From positions 123,010,148 through 123,074,147 of the forward strand of contig CM071598.1 of assembly GCA_036435485.1 (NCBI GenBank): a DNA stretch of 64,000 bases, read 5' to 3'. A model generated the notes under the pieces. That model had not been told where the DNA came from and searched no databases. It worked only from the letters and a program-made list of their open reading frames with translations. A program made the position numbers and the translations under genes. Shown here one piece after another: positions 1 through 12,700 of this stretch. Source of the DNA: Saposhnikovia divaricata (taxonomy: Eukaryota > Streptophyta > Magnoliopsida > Apiales > Apiaceae). Every line of letters begins with the position of its first letter. Position 1 is the first letter of the stretch.

Positions 1-1110
1 AAATCTAAGTTAAAGGGATCGGCCAGATTCATTTTGGAGAGTTTAAATTGGAATAACGTGATGATTATAGAGTAAATGTGACGGAATACCGATAAGGAGG
101 TACCAAGTGCAAAAGGTGTCTCAATAAAGAGATGAAGGTGAAAGTAAATAACAGAAGTAAATAAGAATCAGATAATAAGAAGGATGTGATTGATAAAGAA
201 AAGACTGGGAAAGCAACTATGGAATATGAAGCAAGGAATGTTATGAATGGATTAATAAATGGGTCTTCTGATGAATTCTCGGGATGACAACCTGATAGTG
301 TTAATATTATAGATATGAAAAAGCTAGTAGCGTGACATGGAATGTCAGTAACAATGGTGTCAAGCGAGAAACTAAGATTTAACTTGAGAGGTTCAAAGAT
401 TTTCCAAAAAGTAAGTGTTTCTAAGGTTGAACCAGAGTACAGGTCCAGAGAATAGTGGACAAAGCAGCAAGATATGTTGACACGCGAGGTTGCGATCAAA
501 TAGTATTGGATATAATTATGATTAATTTCTTCTTTGATGAACCTCTATAGTTCAGAGGTAAATTCTGAGTATGATATTTTACAATCATGAAAACTTTCTA
601 TAATCCTCTAGAACTCTTTTCTTTTCTTCTCTCTTATTCATCTTCTTTATGAATTGAGACGAACAACCGTTTAAGGAGGGGAGGTACTGCTACGTGACTA
701 TCTGTCTATGTGATAGAAGTCTAAGTGGAATACCATAACTTGTTTAATTGCTTGTCAAGTACTAAAGGCTGGCCCCCTTCTGTACTAACTATGCAATATA
801 ATAAATGTTCATTTATCATAGTGATCTCTCAATAAATCTTTCCACTTCTCTATGTTGATCGAGATTTCGAAGATTAAGGCGATCAGGAAATGCATAGTAC
901 GAGGTAAGAGCATAACCCGGATAATGTGTTGTACGAAAAGTAGCAAAGTTGGTGGAAAAAGGATAAAGTACGTATTGAAGCACCAGTAGATGTGCTGAGA
1001 AAGGGTAGAACGACTAAGAATCGACCGGGAAGCTGAAATGTGAAACGATAGACAAACGACTCTTGTTTCCTACCTGATTCCGGGACGGAATCCTTTTAAG
1101 GAGGGGAGAC
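1..1110 (+). other. decayed 3' internal region of an LTR retrotransposon
   Basis: This stretch has no convincing coding frame: stops occur in all frames and I recognise no protein motif. It ends in the purine-rich tract aaggaggggagac directly before a TG-starting LTR, as expected of a polypurine tract at the internal/3' LTR border. A near copy of that tract (aaggaggggagg) lies at about 673-685, suggesting a local duplication. I infer the 3' end of the internal domain of a plus-strand element whose body and 5' LTR lie left of the window. The family cannot be told from this sequence. Confidence 0.5.
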
Positions 1111-4100
1111 TGTAAGAACCCCGATTTTTGGTAGGAATTAAAACTTTTATTATGGGATGAATATGGATTCAAATACTTATGTGTCATGAAGAATGCTATT
1201 GGTTGGCAATCTAGATAAGAATTATCTATCTCCTAGGAAGTTAAGATTTGATAATTCCAAGGGGGAAGGTTATTCTTATGTCATCCAAATCGATATCTGT
1301 TATCAGTCCAGTGGTTCCGAAAAAGGGTTAAGGAACGATCGAAAGAGAACCGGGACATCTATATAACCTTAAAAGAATAATAAGTGAATAAAGAGTGAAT
1401 AGTGTTTTTAGTGGAAATGAGAATATTATTAGACGACGCTTTGTAGAAGTATTCAGAACGAATTCTGAGTTCGTATTAGTGATCCAGGGGGAAAATAAGT
1501 GTATGTAAAAGCTGTCGGATTCTAAAAATAGCACTTTTATTTTCCCCGAGATTTCCCTGGACACTGAAAGACTTAAGGAATTATTGAAGGAATTTAAGGA
1601 AAATAGGTTCAAGAATTATTAAAAAAAATGGAGGATGATAGTATAAATATTAAGACGGATTCCGGTAAAGTCCTAACTAGAAACGAATGAGTTATTCCTC
1701 CGAACGATCAAAGAATTGAGCAATAACCGGGCAAAGAAACAAGCAAGGAATCAAGATACATGCATGTAGTGGTGGAAAATATCTAGCAAACCAAGTGATG
1801 ACTCATGCAACTAGCATACTTAGAGATGAAACTAGTACTTAGCAAAGCAAACTACTTAGTTAGCCTTAACACTTCATCTACACCACAAGATACAACACTT
1901 GTCCAAGATGATGCATGCAATGACATGATCACTTTATTAAAAGCTACTTTATTCAAGATATTATCAAGACACATCACAATAATGCATTGGATGAGACCAA
2001 ACATGAACAAAGCTAGCAAAACACAAACTCTCTCAAAACTGCCCAGCAGAAACAATCTCCAAAAACAAATTCATATCTCCATTTCTATCCATGATAAAAT
2101 CACCAAATTTTAACCAAAGCCTCTCCACTCCATGGGAAATATTCTCTCCAAATTTCATAGCAATCCAAGTAGTATAGCCTAGTCAAATCACCTCCCCAAG
2201 TTGAAGAAGCAAACTGTCCTGATGCTTGACAGTTTCTGGACTAATTTTCAAACGGCCATATCTCCTTCGTTTCTCAATGAAATTTGGTGTTCTTTAGCTT
2301 GTTGGAAAGCTGGTTAGATTCTCTACAACTTTCCTTTAGGATCCTCGTCCAATAAAGCATGGTAAGGGCCTCGTTTTTGCAGATCTTTGAACTGATGAAT
2401 AGTAATTTTTAAGAACTAACTTTAGTTTTATTGTTTCTTTGGATGATCCAAGCTTGTTTAAGGTGTTCTAAGGGCTATACAAGGTTTTATAAGGCTAGTA
2501 CATACTCCAAAAAAGGTATATCTCACCTAAACCCTAGATCTTACTTTGAGTTTTATGAACTTTTGATGAGATCTTAAGTGGGTTGTAAGATGAGTTCTTG
2601 ATTGTTGTGTTAATAGTTATTTAAGACTTGATTTGTTATGTTTATGTTGTGTGGTGGTCATGAGACCTTACCACTGGCCTTAGAGCCTCTTGACAGTAGT
2701 AAATGATGTTGTTAAGCCATGAGTTGCTTTGATGATGTGCTTGAGGCATGTACGAATTTGGATCGTTCGAGTTATAGCCGTCGTAATGCCGAATTTTTGT
2801 TAACACTTAGAAACTGAGCATGACAGTAAATATAATTTCCTGACCTTGATAATATTATGACTGGTCCTTATAGATCTCGAGCCATAGATCGTTTTGGCGC
2901 GAGAATCGAAACATTCTGACTTACGGTTTAGGAGTTATGATCAAATTACTAAAATTGGTTCGGAACTGTAAGTAAAAGTTCGTAACTTCAATTGAACCCT
3001 CGTAAAGCATGTTACTCAGTGGAAAATCTTGGTAAATAAATACTAGGAGTCATAATGAAGGTATGAAAGAAAACCACATATCAAACGGATCGTTTTCCGA
3101 TTTTATAAAAATGTTGGAATTAAAGTTAAACGCGAACGAACCCCTAAAAAAAACCCGCTTGGTTATAACTTTGGTAAAACACTTAGAAAACGAACGATAA
3201 AACTCGAGGTATAATCTCGGTTCGTAATCGATCGACTTTAGAACTTATACGACTTAAGTATATACCGAGTGTGGGTATGATGACATGTCGTAATAACGAA
3301 CAAATGTTGGATTGTATCAGTAATAAAAAGAGTTACACTAAAAGGTGTATAACGAGATAATTCGAAAATGTGTTTGGATTTAAGTGAAGTTTATACCTAG
3401 ACTTTTAAAACGTGTTAAGTGGTTAATCTCGAATGTTTTGATTGTTTTTAGATCATCGAGCAGACCCAGGACACGCTATCTCCACCCACACCCGATTATC
3501 AGGCAAGTTTCCAGTACTTTGGAATTGTTGTTGTGATAATATGTATATCTGTTGTTTCTGATACATATGCCATAGCATGCATGCCTATTGTCAAATTATA
3601 TTATGATACCTGTTCCCTGAATTGATATTGGCTTATAGACTAGATACGAATTATCAGTTATAAGCCGGATTGTTTTGGTAAGACCCTTAGCGAAGGGCAT
3701 ATGATATTCATTCTTAAATATAGACCGGGAGTCGGTATTTTGAGATATATAGAGAGTCGTGGAAACCCGGAGGGATTCCAATGGCAGATTATTATTTATT
3801 TTGAGGAATGTTATTATTAAACATTATTTATATTTTCATAAAGTATCAATTACTTGGAAATCTTTCGTGGAATGTTACTCGAGTATTATCTCAGTCGAGA
3901 GATATTAAATGAATGTTAGTTTCGAATATTCATTTAGAGTTGATTATTTAATGAATATTATTTTGATATTCATTGGAATTTTATTTATTAAATGAATATT
4001 ACTTTCGAATATTCATTTAAGGTTTTATGCACTTGACGAATATTATTTTAAAATATTCATTGGAAGTTCTATTTACTTAAGGAATATTAATTCGAATATT

Positions 4101-5812
4101 CCCTTAAAGTTTTGATTACTAAATAAATATTATTTGGATATTAATTTAGAAGATTATTTACTAAATGAATATTATTTTCAAATATTCATTTAAGATTTGA
4201 CTTATTTATTGAATATTATTTTAAATATTTATTGGAGTTTAATTATTTAATGAATATTATTTTGAATATTCATTTAAGGTGGGATTTATTTAGTAAATAA
4301 TTCTATATATTCATTCGAGGATTACTTATGAGCAATATTATGATTAATAATATTCCGTAATTATTATTGAGTTAATAAATATTCTGGGAATATTTATTTA
4401 ATTCTTTTAAATTCTTTTTAAAATAATTTATATTATTTGGAGAATTATCTTTCACCTCCAGATATTATGTAAAATATTTCGGAGTCTTTTTACGACTATT
4501 TTATCAAGGAAAGGTTCCCAACTCTTTATTTTTCATTTAAATCTATCTTAAAAGGATTTAAATGCTCGCTCAAACTTCCATATTATAGGGGAACCTACTT
4601 GAGCAATGTTATTTATCTTGTTGACTTCCCGGTCATAAATCTTGTAAAACTATTCGTTTCACTCGCAACTTGGTTGCTGTTTATCAATTGAATCTTTGAG
4701 TAACCTTCTCATCATTCGAGGGGTAAGATTATTGGAACAAGATGGTATCCTCTCACAAGCAGCAGCTTGAGAGATATGATGTTGAATTTTCCTTTCCAAC
4801 TAGATACGACTACTTTGTGGAGTCTTATCAACAAGTATCATACTTGGGGAAAGGGGGACGAACTTTACGTTCAGAGTCAAGAACTTCCTTTCGAACTTGG
4901 AGTCGTGTAAGAGGCCGAGTAGCGCCGGTCCATCCCAATTGGCCCAACCGTTGGCCGGAGAGATCTAACATGGCGGTAGACAAGTAAATCTGTCAGCTCT
5001 TCCTTCTACCAGTAGTAAATCTAAATTGAGCTGTACAATCTGCGACTGATCATCGTAAGGATTGGAACAGTGGGCGCGGTGAATACTCCAGCAAAAGTTC
5101 ATCATTTAAATTCATTTATTTTCTGCAACATTATCATTGTTGGCAGTATTGGAAAGTATTTATAATTGGAATTGCAATATTTTCTTGCAAGTTCCTCTTC
5201 TATGATAAATGATAATATCTTGCTTATCTTCGACATAGCAGATATTCCCACCTATATTTTCATTTTGAGTTACCTTGTAACTTCATCGTTTATGTTATAC
5301 TGACATCATTTCCGTAAATGCATGGCATATGGTTTGAAAGAAACTTTTGAACTGTTATATATTATCGTTCAGTTATATATTATCGTTGATGGGCTATTGC
5401 TCACCCTTGCTTTATTATTATATCACAACAACAGCTAGACCAGATGACTCGCACAAGGTGCACTCGACGCTGATGAGGACGACGAGACTACCAGAGCTGA
5501 AGAAGAAGCTAGTGGTAGGATAGATTCATTCTTTTAGTACCAAGTATATGGGCTGGTATGACTTATGAAAATGGATGGCAAAGAGTATGTATTCATATTG
5601 AAATTCTTTTGGATTGTAAGAACTCATAATGTGATTAATAAAATTTGGTAGTTACTCTGATTTCATCTCTGGGACTATAACGGGTGTGTTTTATATGTTG
5701 TATTGGGTCATAAAGATGTAATTTATTTTATGTTGAAGTAAGTTTAAGTATTGTGGACAGAAATGTAGATCGTAACGACCGGATTCCGGACCCTGGATCT
5801 GGGGGTGTTACA
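1111..5812 (+). mobile_element. 3' LTR (about 4.7 kb) of a Ty3-gypsy-like element
   Basis: The segment begins TGTAAGAACCCC and ends GGGGGTGTTACA. These ends are imperfect inverted copies of each other (TGTAA.A.CCCC), as LTR ends are. A polypurine tract precedes it. The 5 bp on each side (gagac and ggata) do not match, which fits a 3' LTR of a longer element rather than a solo LTR. No gene is seen inside; short frames such as 4742-4987 have no recognisable motif. It is inserted in the minus-strand copia element that continues from 5813. Long LTRs with TGTAA ends are common in Ty3-gypsy elements, so that assignment is inference. Confidence 0.6.
3890..4440. repeat. AT-rich array of palindromic aatatt/attcat units
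   Basis: Inside the 4.7-kb LTR, the motif tgaatattattt...aatattcattta recurs roughly every 55-65 bp, for about nine diverged copies. Each unit is close to self-complementary (aatatt and its context), so each could fold into a hairpin. No gene is present. Confidence 0.6.
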
Positions 5813-6021
5813 GGATAACTCAATTAACTGAACTTAAACAAGTAAATGATAAAACATTAAGTGTAAGTAAATAATGAAAAAGATCTGGTTTATATTAACA
5901 TTTTCCAGATTCAAACATGAAAGATAAATACAAGATAGATGATCCTCTAGACTGATCATATTTCACATTATCCTATCTTGATCCACCTAAGCTCTAAAAA
6001 TATAACATGTAGAGTTGTTCT
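5813..6021 (-). other. 3' non-coding part of the SIRE-type element
   Basis: This AT-rich stretch lies between the end of the accessory ORF (6022) and the inserted 4.7-kb LTR. No motif is recognised. The 3' LTR of the copia element is not in the window and presumably lies left of the inserted gypsy element. Confidence 0.4.
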
Positions 6022-7785
6022 TCATTTTGATGTGCTTTTATCCTTTATCTCTCCTTCTTCAGGTTCTTCATTTAATGGCTTCAGATTTGAGATCAAATCA
6101 GCATAAAAAATACGTTCCTGTTCAGATGCTATACCTTTGGGTCTGACTGGTTGAGTTGGAAATCCCTTTTGTTTATTTACCTTCTGTTGATATCTTGGAT
6201 CTCTTTGAACAATGTAAGTTCGAATATAATCAGCAGCCTCCTTCTTGTCTTTGGGATGAAATCCAGTGGTCCTCAGCATCTTTTCAACCCAAACCAAGTG
6301 CCTAGCATCATAATTGTACATATTCTCAGATCTGAAGATGCGGGACTGAAATATGTCATTCTTTAAAAACTTGAATTGATATGGAAGATGAACAACTTCA
6401 GGACTGGCCTTCAAGAAAACTCTTTGAGTTTTTCATACAACATTACATTCAACTCAGTAGATGTTAATACCTTTTGCATCATGATCCATAACTCAGACAA
6501 AGTTCTCCTTTCCAGACAGTTTAAGGTTACATGAAAAGAACCTTCATTATGACAGTGAACAACGATTACCAGCTCCTTTTTGAAAGAGTCAAATCCAGCC
6601 ATTATTCTGTTGATTTCATTCTTCAATGCATCCATCTAAGCATGGTGTTCTGGATTGGCATTCTGATACATTCGAAGGATAGAAAGAAATTGATTATCAT
6701 TGTTCGTGGAAAGTTGTGAGAAGACTCAGTATCTTTCTAGCTTCATCCTATTTCGGACCACTCTTGTATAGAACATCAATTTTCCTTGCCTCAAGATCCA
6801 AATGATGTTGACGTTGTTTTTCAGCTTGTTCTTTCTTGTGAACTTCTTCTATTTTGTGTAAAAGCTGAGTTGTCTTAGCTAGTTTTTCTTCCTTTAGCTT
6901 CAAACTGGCTTCCCTCTCTAACATCTTCTTATCAAAATCTGGTATAGGTGCCTGTGCTATTCATTCGCTAAGATCAGGTTCAAACTCAGGTTCAGGTTCA
7001 CCAATTATGGCCACTGTCTCAAAGGCATCAAAATCATCTGCTTCTCCAGCATAATAAGCACTGTCTGGTAAATTTGCAGCTACACCTTCACCCTTTCCAC
7101 TTCCACTTGACTGCTCCACCTTACTTGACTCCCCCTTACCATCTAACTTCTTCTCCCCCTTAGTTGGTTTATCCTCTACAAGTTTGTCTTTGCCAGCTCC
7201 ACAATTCCCACCAGCTTCACCATCACCATTTCCTCCACTACCTTCAAAGTACTCCCTTTGTTCAGATGTGATGTTATGAGTGGGTTTTACAATGTCATAC
7301 AACTGATCTAAGCCTTCATAGAGATAATCACATCTCTCTTCTAGATGTGTAAAGCTACGGTCATAGAAATCAACATTTGTATGCACTTCTTTGTGAAGTT
7401 CATCCACTTTGGAAGAAAGGTTGTCAATAGCAAGTAATATATCTGACCTTTTAGAGGCTGCCTGGGTGTTTGACTGTAGTAAGGTGTTCAGGGTTGGAGT
7501 GACTGTTGTCTTTATATTCTGGATTTCATCTTTTATCACCGTAAGCTGATTATCGACAGAGGTGGAGGAAGAAAACTGTTCATCCACTTGTGCTTTAAGA
7601 AGTTGTTTCTCAGCTTCACTTTCTTCAAGTTTCTTTTTCAGTGTTTGAATTTGTGCAACAGTGCAAGTAATGAAAAAGTATTTGTGCTAGTGTGTGCGCT
7701 CACCTGAAATCCACTCAAATGTGTTTCACTCACCTCACATGTAAGTGTTTCGCTCATATTTGTGGTGGTCCTCACATCACTCAAC
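6022..7785 (-). pseudogene. C-terminal half of the accessory ORF of a SIRE-type copia element (broken)
   Basis: Reading frames on the minus strand (7785-7672, 7587-6961, 6635-6411, 6414-6022) share a style but are split by stops and shifts. The 7587-6961 piece (208 aa) starts with about 100 residues of coiled-coil-like heptads (leucine/valine spacing around NLSSKVDELHKEVH). A low-complexity Gly/Glu/Lys region and an acidic end follow. The last piece (130 aa) is basic and ends in an acidic, Lys-rich tail. SIRE-lineage elements are known to carry an extra ORF between pol and the 3' LTR, often called env-like. This position and orientation fit that. I see no signal peptide or membrane segment here, so an envelope role is not supported. 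It may instead be a structural or unknown protein. Confidence 0.5.
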
Positions 7786-7790
7786 ACAAG
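7786..7790. repeat. left target-site duplication acaag
   Basis: The bases acaag directly precede the solo LTR and recur directly after it at 10068-10072, as expected of a 5-bp retrotransposon target duplication. Confidence 0.85.
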
Positions 7791-10067
7791 TGTTGTGCTA
7801 GAAATTAAGATTTAAAATTGATTGCAAGTGCACAATCTCGTTTTAGTAAATTTAGATTCGTTCCGCAGAGACTATTTTATTTTCGCAATCCTTAATTTTT
7901 AATTTAATCGGAAAAGGACAATTTGGTTTTGGAGAATTTTGGATTTTTTTATGCTATTTAATTACCAAAAGAAATTAAAAGAAAATTAAATTTATTCTAA
8001 TTTTAAACTAACTAATTAAAATTGAAAAGAACAAAAACTAAATTTTTCTAAAAATTATTAAAAGTGAAAAACTCGAATTTAACTAATTTTTTATTTTATT
8101 CTAAAATTGCAATTGCAGAAAATTTTAAGAAAATTTTATGACCTATTTGTAAATTTAACTAGCCCTTTTATACCCAACACAAGAATTAACAACTAAATTT
8201 AATTACGCCTCACAACAATGGAATATGCAGAAAATGGAAAAAACAGAAAGAATTAGCATTGCAGTTTCATAAACTCGATTCAAGCAATAAACAGAACATC
8301 AGACATTTTAGAACAAAACTCACAGACAAAGTAACTTCGTAAAAACAAAAACGAATTCAAACCAAGACGAAAAGGAACAAAACGAACGGATAATGCAGCA
8401 TAAAAAGAACAAAAACGAACACTCCTGAGAACTTGAATCGCAGCAACCACTCGAGAACAACAATTGGAAAAACAGCCAGTCGACTAAATAGAAAACAGTA
8501 AACACTAATACAAACGAAAAAAAATTAAATTACAAACTCGGAAACCATTGCTAACACCACTACACAACTTAAACTCAGATTACAAAACTCGGTAGCAAAC
8601 TCGAATTAAAACAGCAATACAGCAACACCCAGTCGAACAATTAACAACGACACTCCAAATCCACAATTCACAAAACCAAAGCACTGCGAATCCAAAACCA
8701 AAAAAAAACCACAATTCACAAAACTCGAAGAAAAAGAAAATGAACAGGGGTGCGTTCAGTCGACTTGCAGAAATCAATAATCACTACTCAAAACTCGCGT
8801 AAATAAATAACTCAGCGACTCGGTCGAGTTAAGACATAAAACTCACAATTCGCCAAACAAAAACGATTCAGACAAAAGATACCCATCTCGCAGCTCATTA
8901 CACAAACTGGGTGATTAGAAACAAGAAAAAAAATGAAGTTCAAACAAAGTACATGAAATTAAAAGTTAAGGGGAGAAGGCTGTTTAAAACGGAGTAACGA
9001 AAAGGAGATGAGTGGATGGGGTGTGTATGAGAATAGGAGGAGGAATGAAGAAGGTGAAAAGAAAAGTGCTGGGAAAACAAAAGAAGAAGGAGATGATTGT
9101 TCGTGTTTGTAGAGAAGAGAAGGGGAAATAAGGAAAAAAAGAAAATATGAAACAAAAACAGGGGAAAAACGGGGTTTAGCTTCGAATAAAAACTAAAACC
9201 AGGAATTTATGCTACGAATTAAACAATGAAACGATACAGAAAATAAGAAATAAAATTGATAAATTGTTTTTGTTTTTCTTCCTTTTTTTTTAAATTTAAT
9301 TACGAAAATAAAGAAAATTAACTAAGAAAATTAAAATTATATTACACTACGATGATGATTTAAAATTAAATGGCCCACAATAAAATCGAAATTTAAAGGG
9401 GCAAAATTACGAATTAAAACTACGAACAAGACAAATAAAGATCGTTATTTTCAACCCATAGTGGTTAGCATTTCGCTACTTTGTCCATTAATCAGATTTA
9501 CAAAAATAACGAAGCAAGGTAACAAAAACAAAAGAACAAGATGAGAAATTAAAGGAAACGGAATTTCGCATTAAAATAAAAAGTGTTTACAAGATTTGAA
9601 ACTAAAGAAAATATAAGAAATTAAATCTACCCTAAAATCTAAGTTTTTTTTTATACAAGGGGGTGAGGGGGTATTTATAGGATAGGAATTAGGGTTAAGG
9701 GGGGTGTTGGGTAAATCCCCACCATACATTTGTGGTGTGTGGTGGTGAAATCCTAGCCATCTATTTGTTTCCTTCCCCCTTAAACTTTGAAGAGTTGATC
9801 TTGGCCATACACTTATGTAATGTGTTGGGATGATCTCCACCTTCTACATGTCCTCCAAGATTCCTTTTCCACCAAGTTCCTAATTCTTTTTCCTCTTTTC
9901 ATTTAATCCTTTTTCTTCCTCTTTTTCCCTTCCTTGCTCTTTATTTCTTTATTTTACCATTTCTTTATTTATTTACGAATTTTCTGAAATGCAATAAAAT
10001 AAATTATTAAAATACGAGTTCAAGCAATAAATAGGTAATAAAAATATGTAAAAATATGCACTAATCA
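7791..10067 (-). mobile_element. solo LTR (2277 bp), Athila/Tat-like, inside the accessory ORF
   Basis: The segment starts TGTTGTGCTAG and ends CACTAATCA in plus orientation, and is flanked by acaag on both sides. On the minus strand it opens TGATTAGTGCATATTTTTAC. Near its 3' end it has a GGAACGAA block followed by a TGTGCACTTGC block, a layout also seen in the LTRs of elements A and B in this window. I therefore place it in the same broad Ty3-gypsy group. No internal domain, primer site or coding frame is present, so it is a solo LTR left by recombination. Short frames at 8320-9155 and 9571-9840 are low-complexity and not taken as genes. Confidence 0.8.
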
Positions 10068-10072
10068 ACAAG
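10068..10072. repeat. right target-site duplication acaag
   Basis: This is the second copy of the 5-bp duplication bounding the solo LTR. The accessory reading frame is open up to this point on the minus strand and resumes beyond 7790. Confidence 0.85.
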
Positions 10073-11831
10073 CTCCTTGCCTTTTGATGTACCTGCAGAA
10101 GAAATCACCCTAGCCTCTTCAAGAGAGGTCAGTGGTGGTGCAATGGGAGTTCGCAAATCCCGATCCTTAATCAAATCTACCTTTTCATTTGGAATTGAAA
10201 TCTGAATTGCTTCAGTAAGAGATTGATTAAGTTGCCTTCCACTTTCTCCAGCTGAAGCTGCGAGTGAAAAATCCCTTAAAGGAGCTAGGAATGTTCCTCC
10301 TGGGAGGGGAGATGATGACTCTATTATTGGTGGCAAAGAGTCAAGATTTCCCTCTGAAACCTGTGAAGGTTCTTCTATCGTAACTATGGTAGGCACTGTT
10401 TCGGTAACAATCCTATTGTGCACTCCTTGCTTAGTTATGTTTTCCCCCCATTATGAGTAATAGGGGTGTGCTTGACTCTGTACAAGGTGCCATGGTCGAC
10501 TGGCAAAGTTCAATGGACTCATCCTGTTGAGAGAATGGTTCCATTATCGGTTCATATGCCATTTCAAAGTCCATATCCTGTTGGGAGGATATGGATGGGC
10601 TTATAGTTGCCTCATGCAATATTTCTCCTCTTCTTTAGTGGAGGCAGAGCTGTGGGTTCACTCATCTCTGCACTACTTCTATCAATTCTTTTCACTGGCA
10701 ATTTTTTTCTGGATTTAGGTTTAGAGATTTCAGTAGACACCGTGTTTGGCTCTAAGACATGGGCTAGAGATTGTGGTTCTGCAACCTCTTGGTCTATCCT
10801 ATCAACCACTTGGGTTTCAACACCAGAATTAGATAAAGATTGAGTAGTTTCAGAAATAGAAGGCAATACCTGTTCAACAGTTGCTTCAGAAGTCCCAGTT
10901 GGAGTGGCTTGATCCACTGGTGGTTCAGCTTCTGGTTCAGGGACAACTGCAAGTATAGGTTCCTGTTGCTCAACAGCTGGCTCAGGTTGCTGAGGAACTG
11001 GTACAGGTATGACTGACAAGTCTATGAATTGGGCCAGGTATGATGTAATGACCACGGGGATGTTTAGAAACTTTCTGCCAGTATCTAGGGTAGTGAAATA
11101 TTTCTTGGTTTGTTTCCCAGACATTACAGGTCGATCATTCCGAAAGCATGCTTGAAGCTCAGAAGGAATAAGATGATTAAAGAGTAGCATTAAAAATCTT
11201 GAGTAAAAACATGAAACCTTTTTACCCGCATCAAAGTCCTTTCTAGCCCTAGATATTCGATAAACCAACACATTCCAAAGCAGATTCCCAATATTGATTC
11301 TACGGTTGTGAACAATCGCATAACCAATATACTGTATCATAGAAGTAAGATTATGAAAATTACCTCTCCTAGAGTTAGTAAAAACTTTGGAAATAGTATC
11401 GAATAAAACATCCCATTCTTGAACGAGGTTGCTTTTAGATAATCTATTAAGATCTACCTCCGCTTGATAGTGAATCTAGTGAAAAAACTAGTCAACTCAG
11501 CATTCGATGGTAGATCTTCAAAGTTATCCGTGGGAAGATTTAGAACAGTACAGAGGGTTGATTCATTCACCACATGCTGTGTGTCATTAAAAATAATATA
11601 AAATGATCTTCAGTCCTCAGACACCACAGCAGTTGTGCACATCACCCTTAGGGGTCCAACCTTTAATGGAGCATCTAAGGTTATAGCAGTGCTAATCAGA
11701 GAATGCTCATTTAAAAATCGGATCCAAGGCCTAAATCGTTCATACGGACAACTCTCTGGATTAAAGTATTCGGATAAATTATTCTTAACAACCTCAAACT
11801 CATTAGCCATTTTTGACGAATACATACACAA
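10068..11831 (-). pseudogene. N-terminal half of the accessory ORF of a SIRE-type copia element (broken)
   Basis: The frame starts at ATG 11810-11808 (MANEF...) or at the in-frame ATG at 11831. It runs about 66-73 residues to a single TGA at 11610-11612 and then stays open in the same frame for another 55 or so codons. After a shift it resumes as 11340-10612 (242 aa), which has a globular first half and a second half rich in Pro, Glu, Gln and Val, with basic patches (SKPRKKLPVK-like). Two more pieces follow (10619-10431 and 10423-10068). The N-terminal layout resembles proteins often annotated as retrotransposon-associated in plant genomes, which is a weak recognition. It lies downstream of copia pol on the same strand, separated by about 1.5 kb. 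No enzyme motif, signal peptide or membrane segment was found. Function unknown. Confidence 0.5.
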
Positions 11832-12233
11832 ATATTAACACACCAGAAATTTCAGAAAATTAACTGAATTTGAATTTTTCAGAATTAATAATTAATTAAA
11901 ATTAATTAAAAATTTGAATAAATTCAAGGTTAACAGAAAAATCCCAAATTTTAGTATGTTATTCCTCTTAACACAGTGATCACCAATCTATTTTTAGATT
12001 TTATAGAAGAAATTTCTAAGTCCCAAAACCTAGAGAAAATCGATTGGTTTTCGAAAATCCCCTTTTGTAAAACCTCAACCAAATACAACAATATTCGGAT
12101 CAAATAAACGGGCTTGAAGGGATCTACAAGGAACTGGTCTCAGATTTCAAAGATCAAGTAGACATTTGGGCAGCAATTCAACTATACAGCTCGTGTATAT
12201 GTATGTATATATCGTAGGTGCTCTGTGTAAAAA

Positions 12234-12236
<3 letters not shown>

Positions 12237-12270
<34 letters not shown>
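12237..12270. repeat. (GA)n microsatellite
   Basis: About 17 uninterrupted GA units lie within the spacer of the SIRE-type element. Confidence 0.95.
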
Positions 12271-12272
<2 letters not shown>

Positions 12273-12279
12273 CAAATAA

Positions 12280-12700
12280 AACTGATAAGACATAAAACAA
12301 AGGTTAAAGATTAAGTCTTAATAGTTTTAAAAACAAGCTAATAAGACATACGAGTTATGTCATACCGCATGTCTTATTAGACATTAAAAAAACTATAATA
12401 CGACATACGAATAGATAAGACATACGAATTAATAAGACATACGAACTTATGTCTTAACGCATGTCTTATTAGTACAAAAACTAATAAGACATAACAACAC
12501 ACGTCTTAACGCAAGTCTTAATATACATAAAATACAATAATAAGACATAATAACCCATGTCTTATCGCATGTCTTATTAGTACAAAAACTAATAAGACAT
12601 ACATCAAGACCTACGAAAATAATAAGAAATTCGAAAATAACAGACTTATTAGAATACTTATATTATGACATCCCCAGTCTTAACGCAGGTCTTATTAGTA
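12280..12700. repeat. cluster of aagacata / tatgtctta inverted motifs
   Basis: The octamer aagacata and its complement tatgtctt occur more than a dozen times in about 400 bp, often as neighbouring opposite-strand pairs that could form hairpins (for example aagacatacgaa followed by ttatgtctt). The same motif family recurs in the 5' LTR at 19440-19523 and 24257-24375. Confidence 0.75.

Noticed and set aside
1111..5812. Considered as a solo LTR
   Set aside because: Flanking 5-mers do not match and a polypurine tract precedes it, so a 3' LTR of a longer element fits better.
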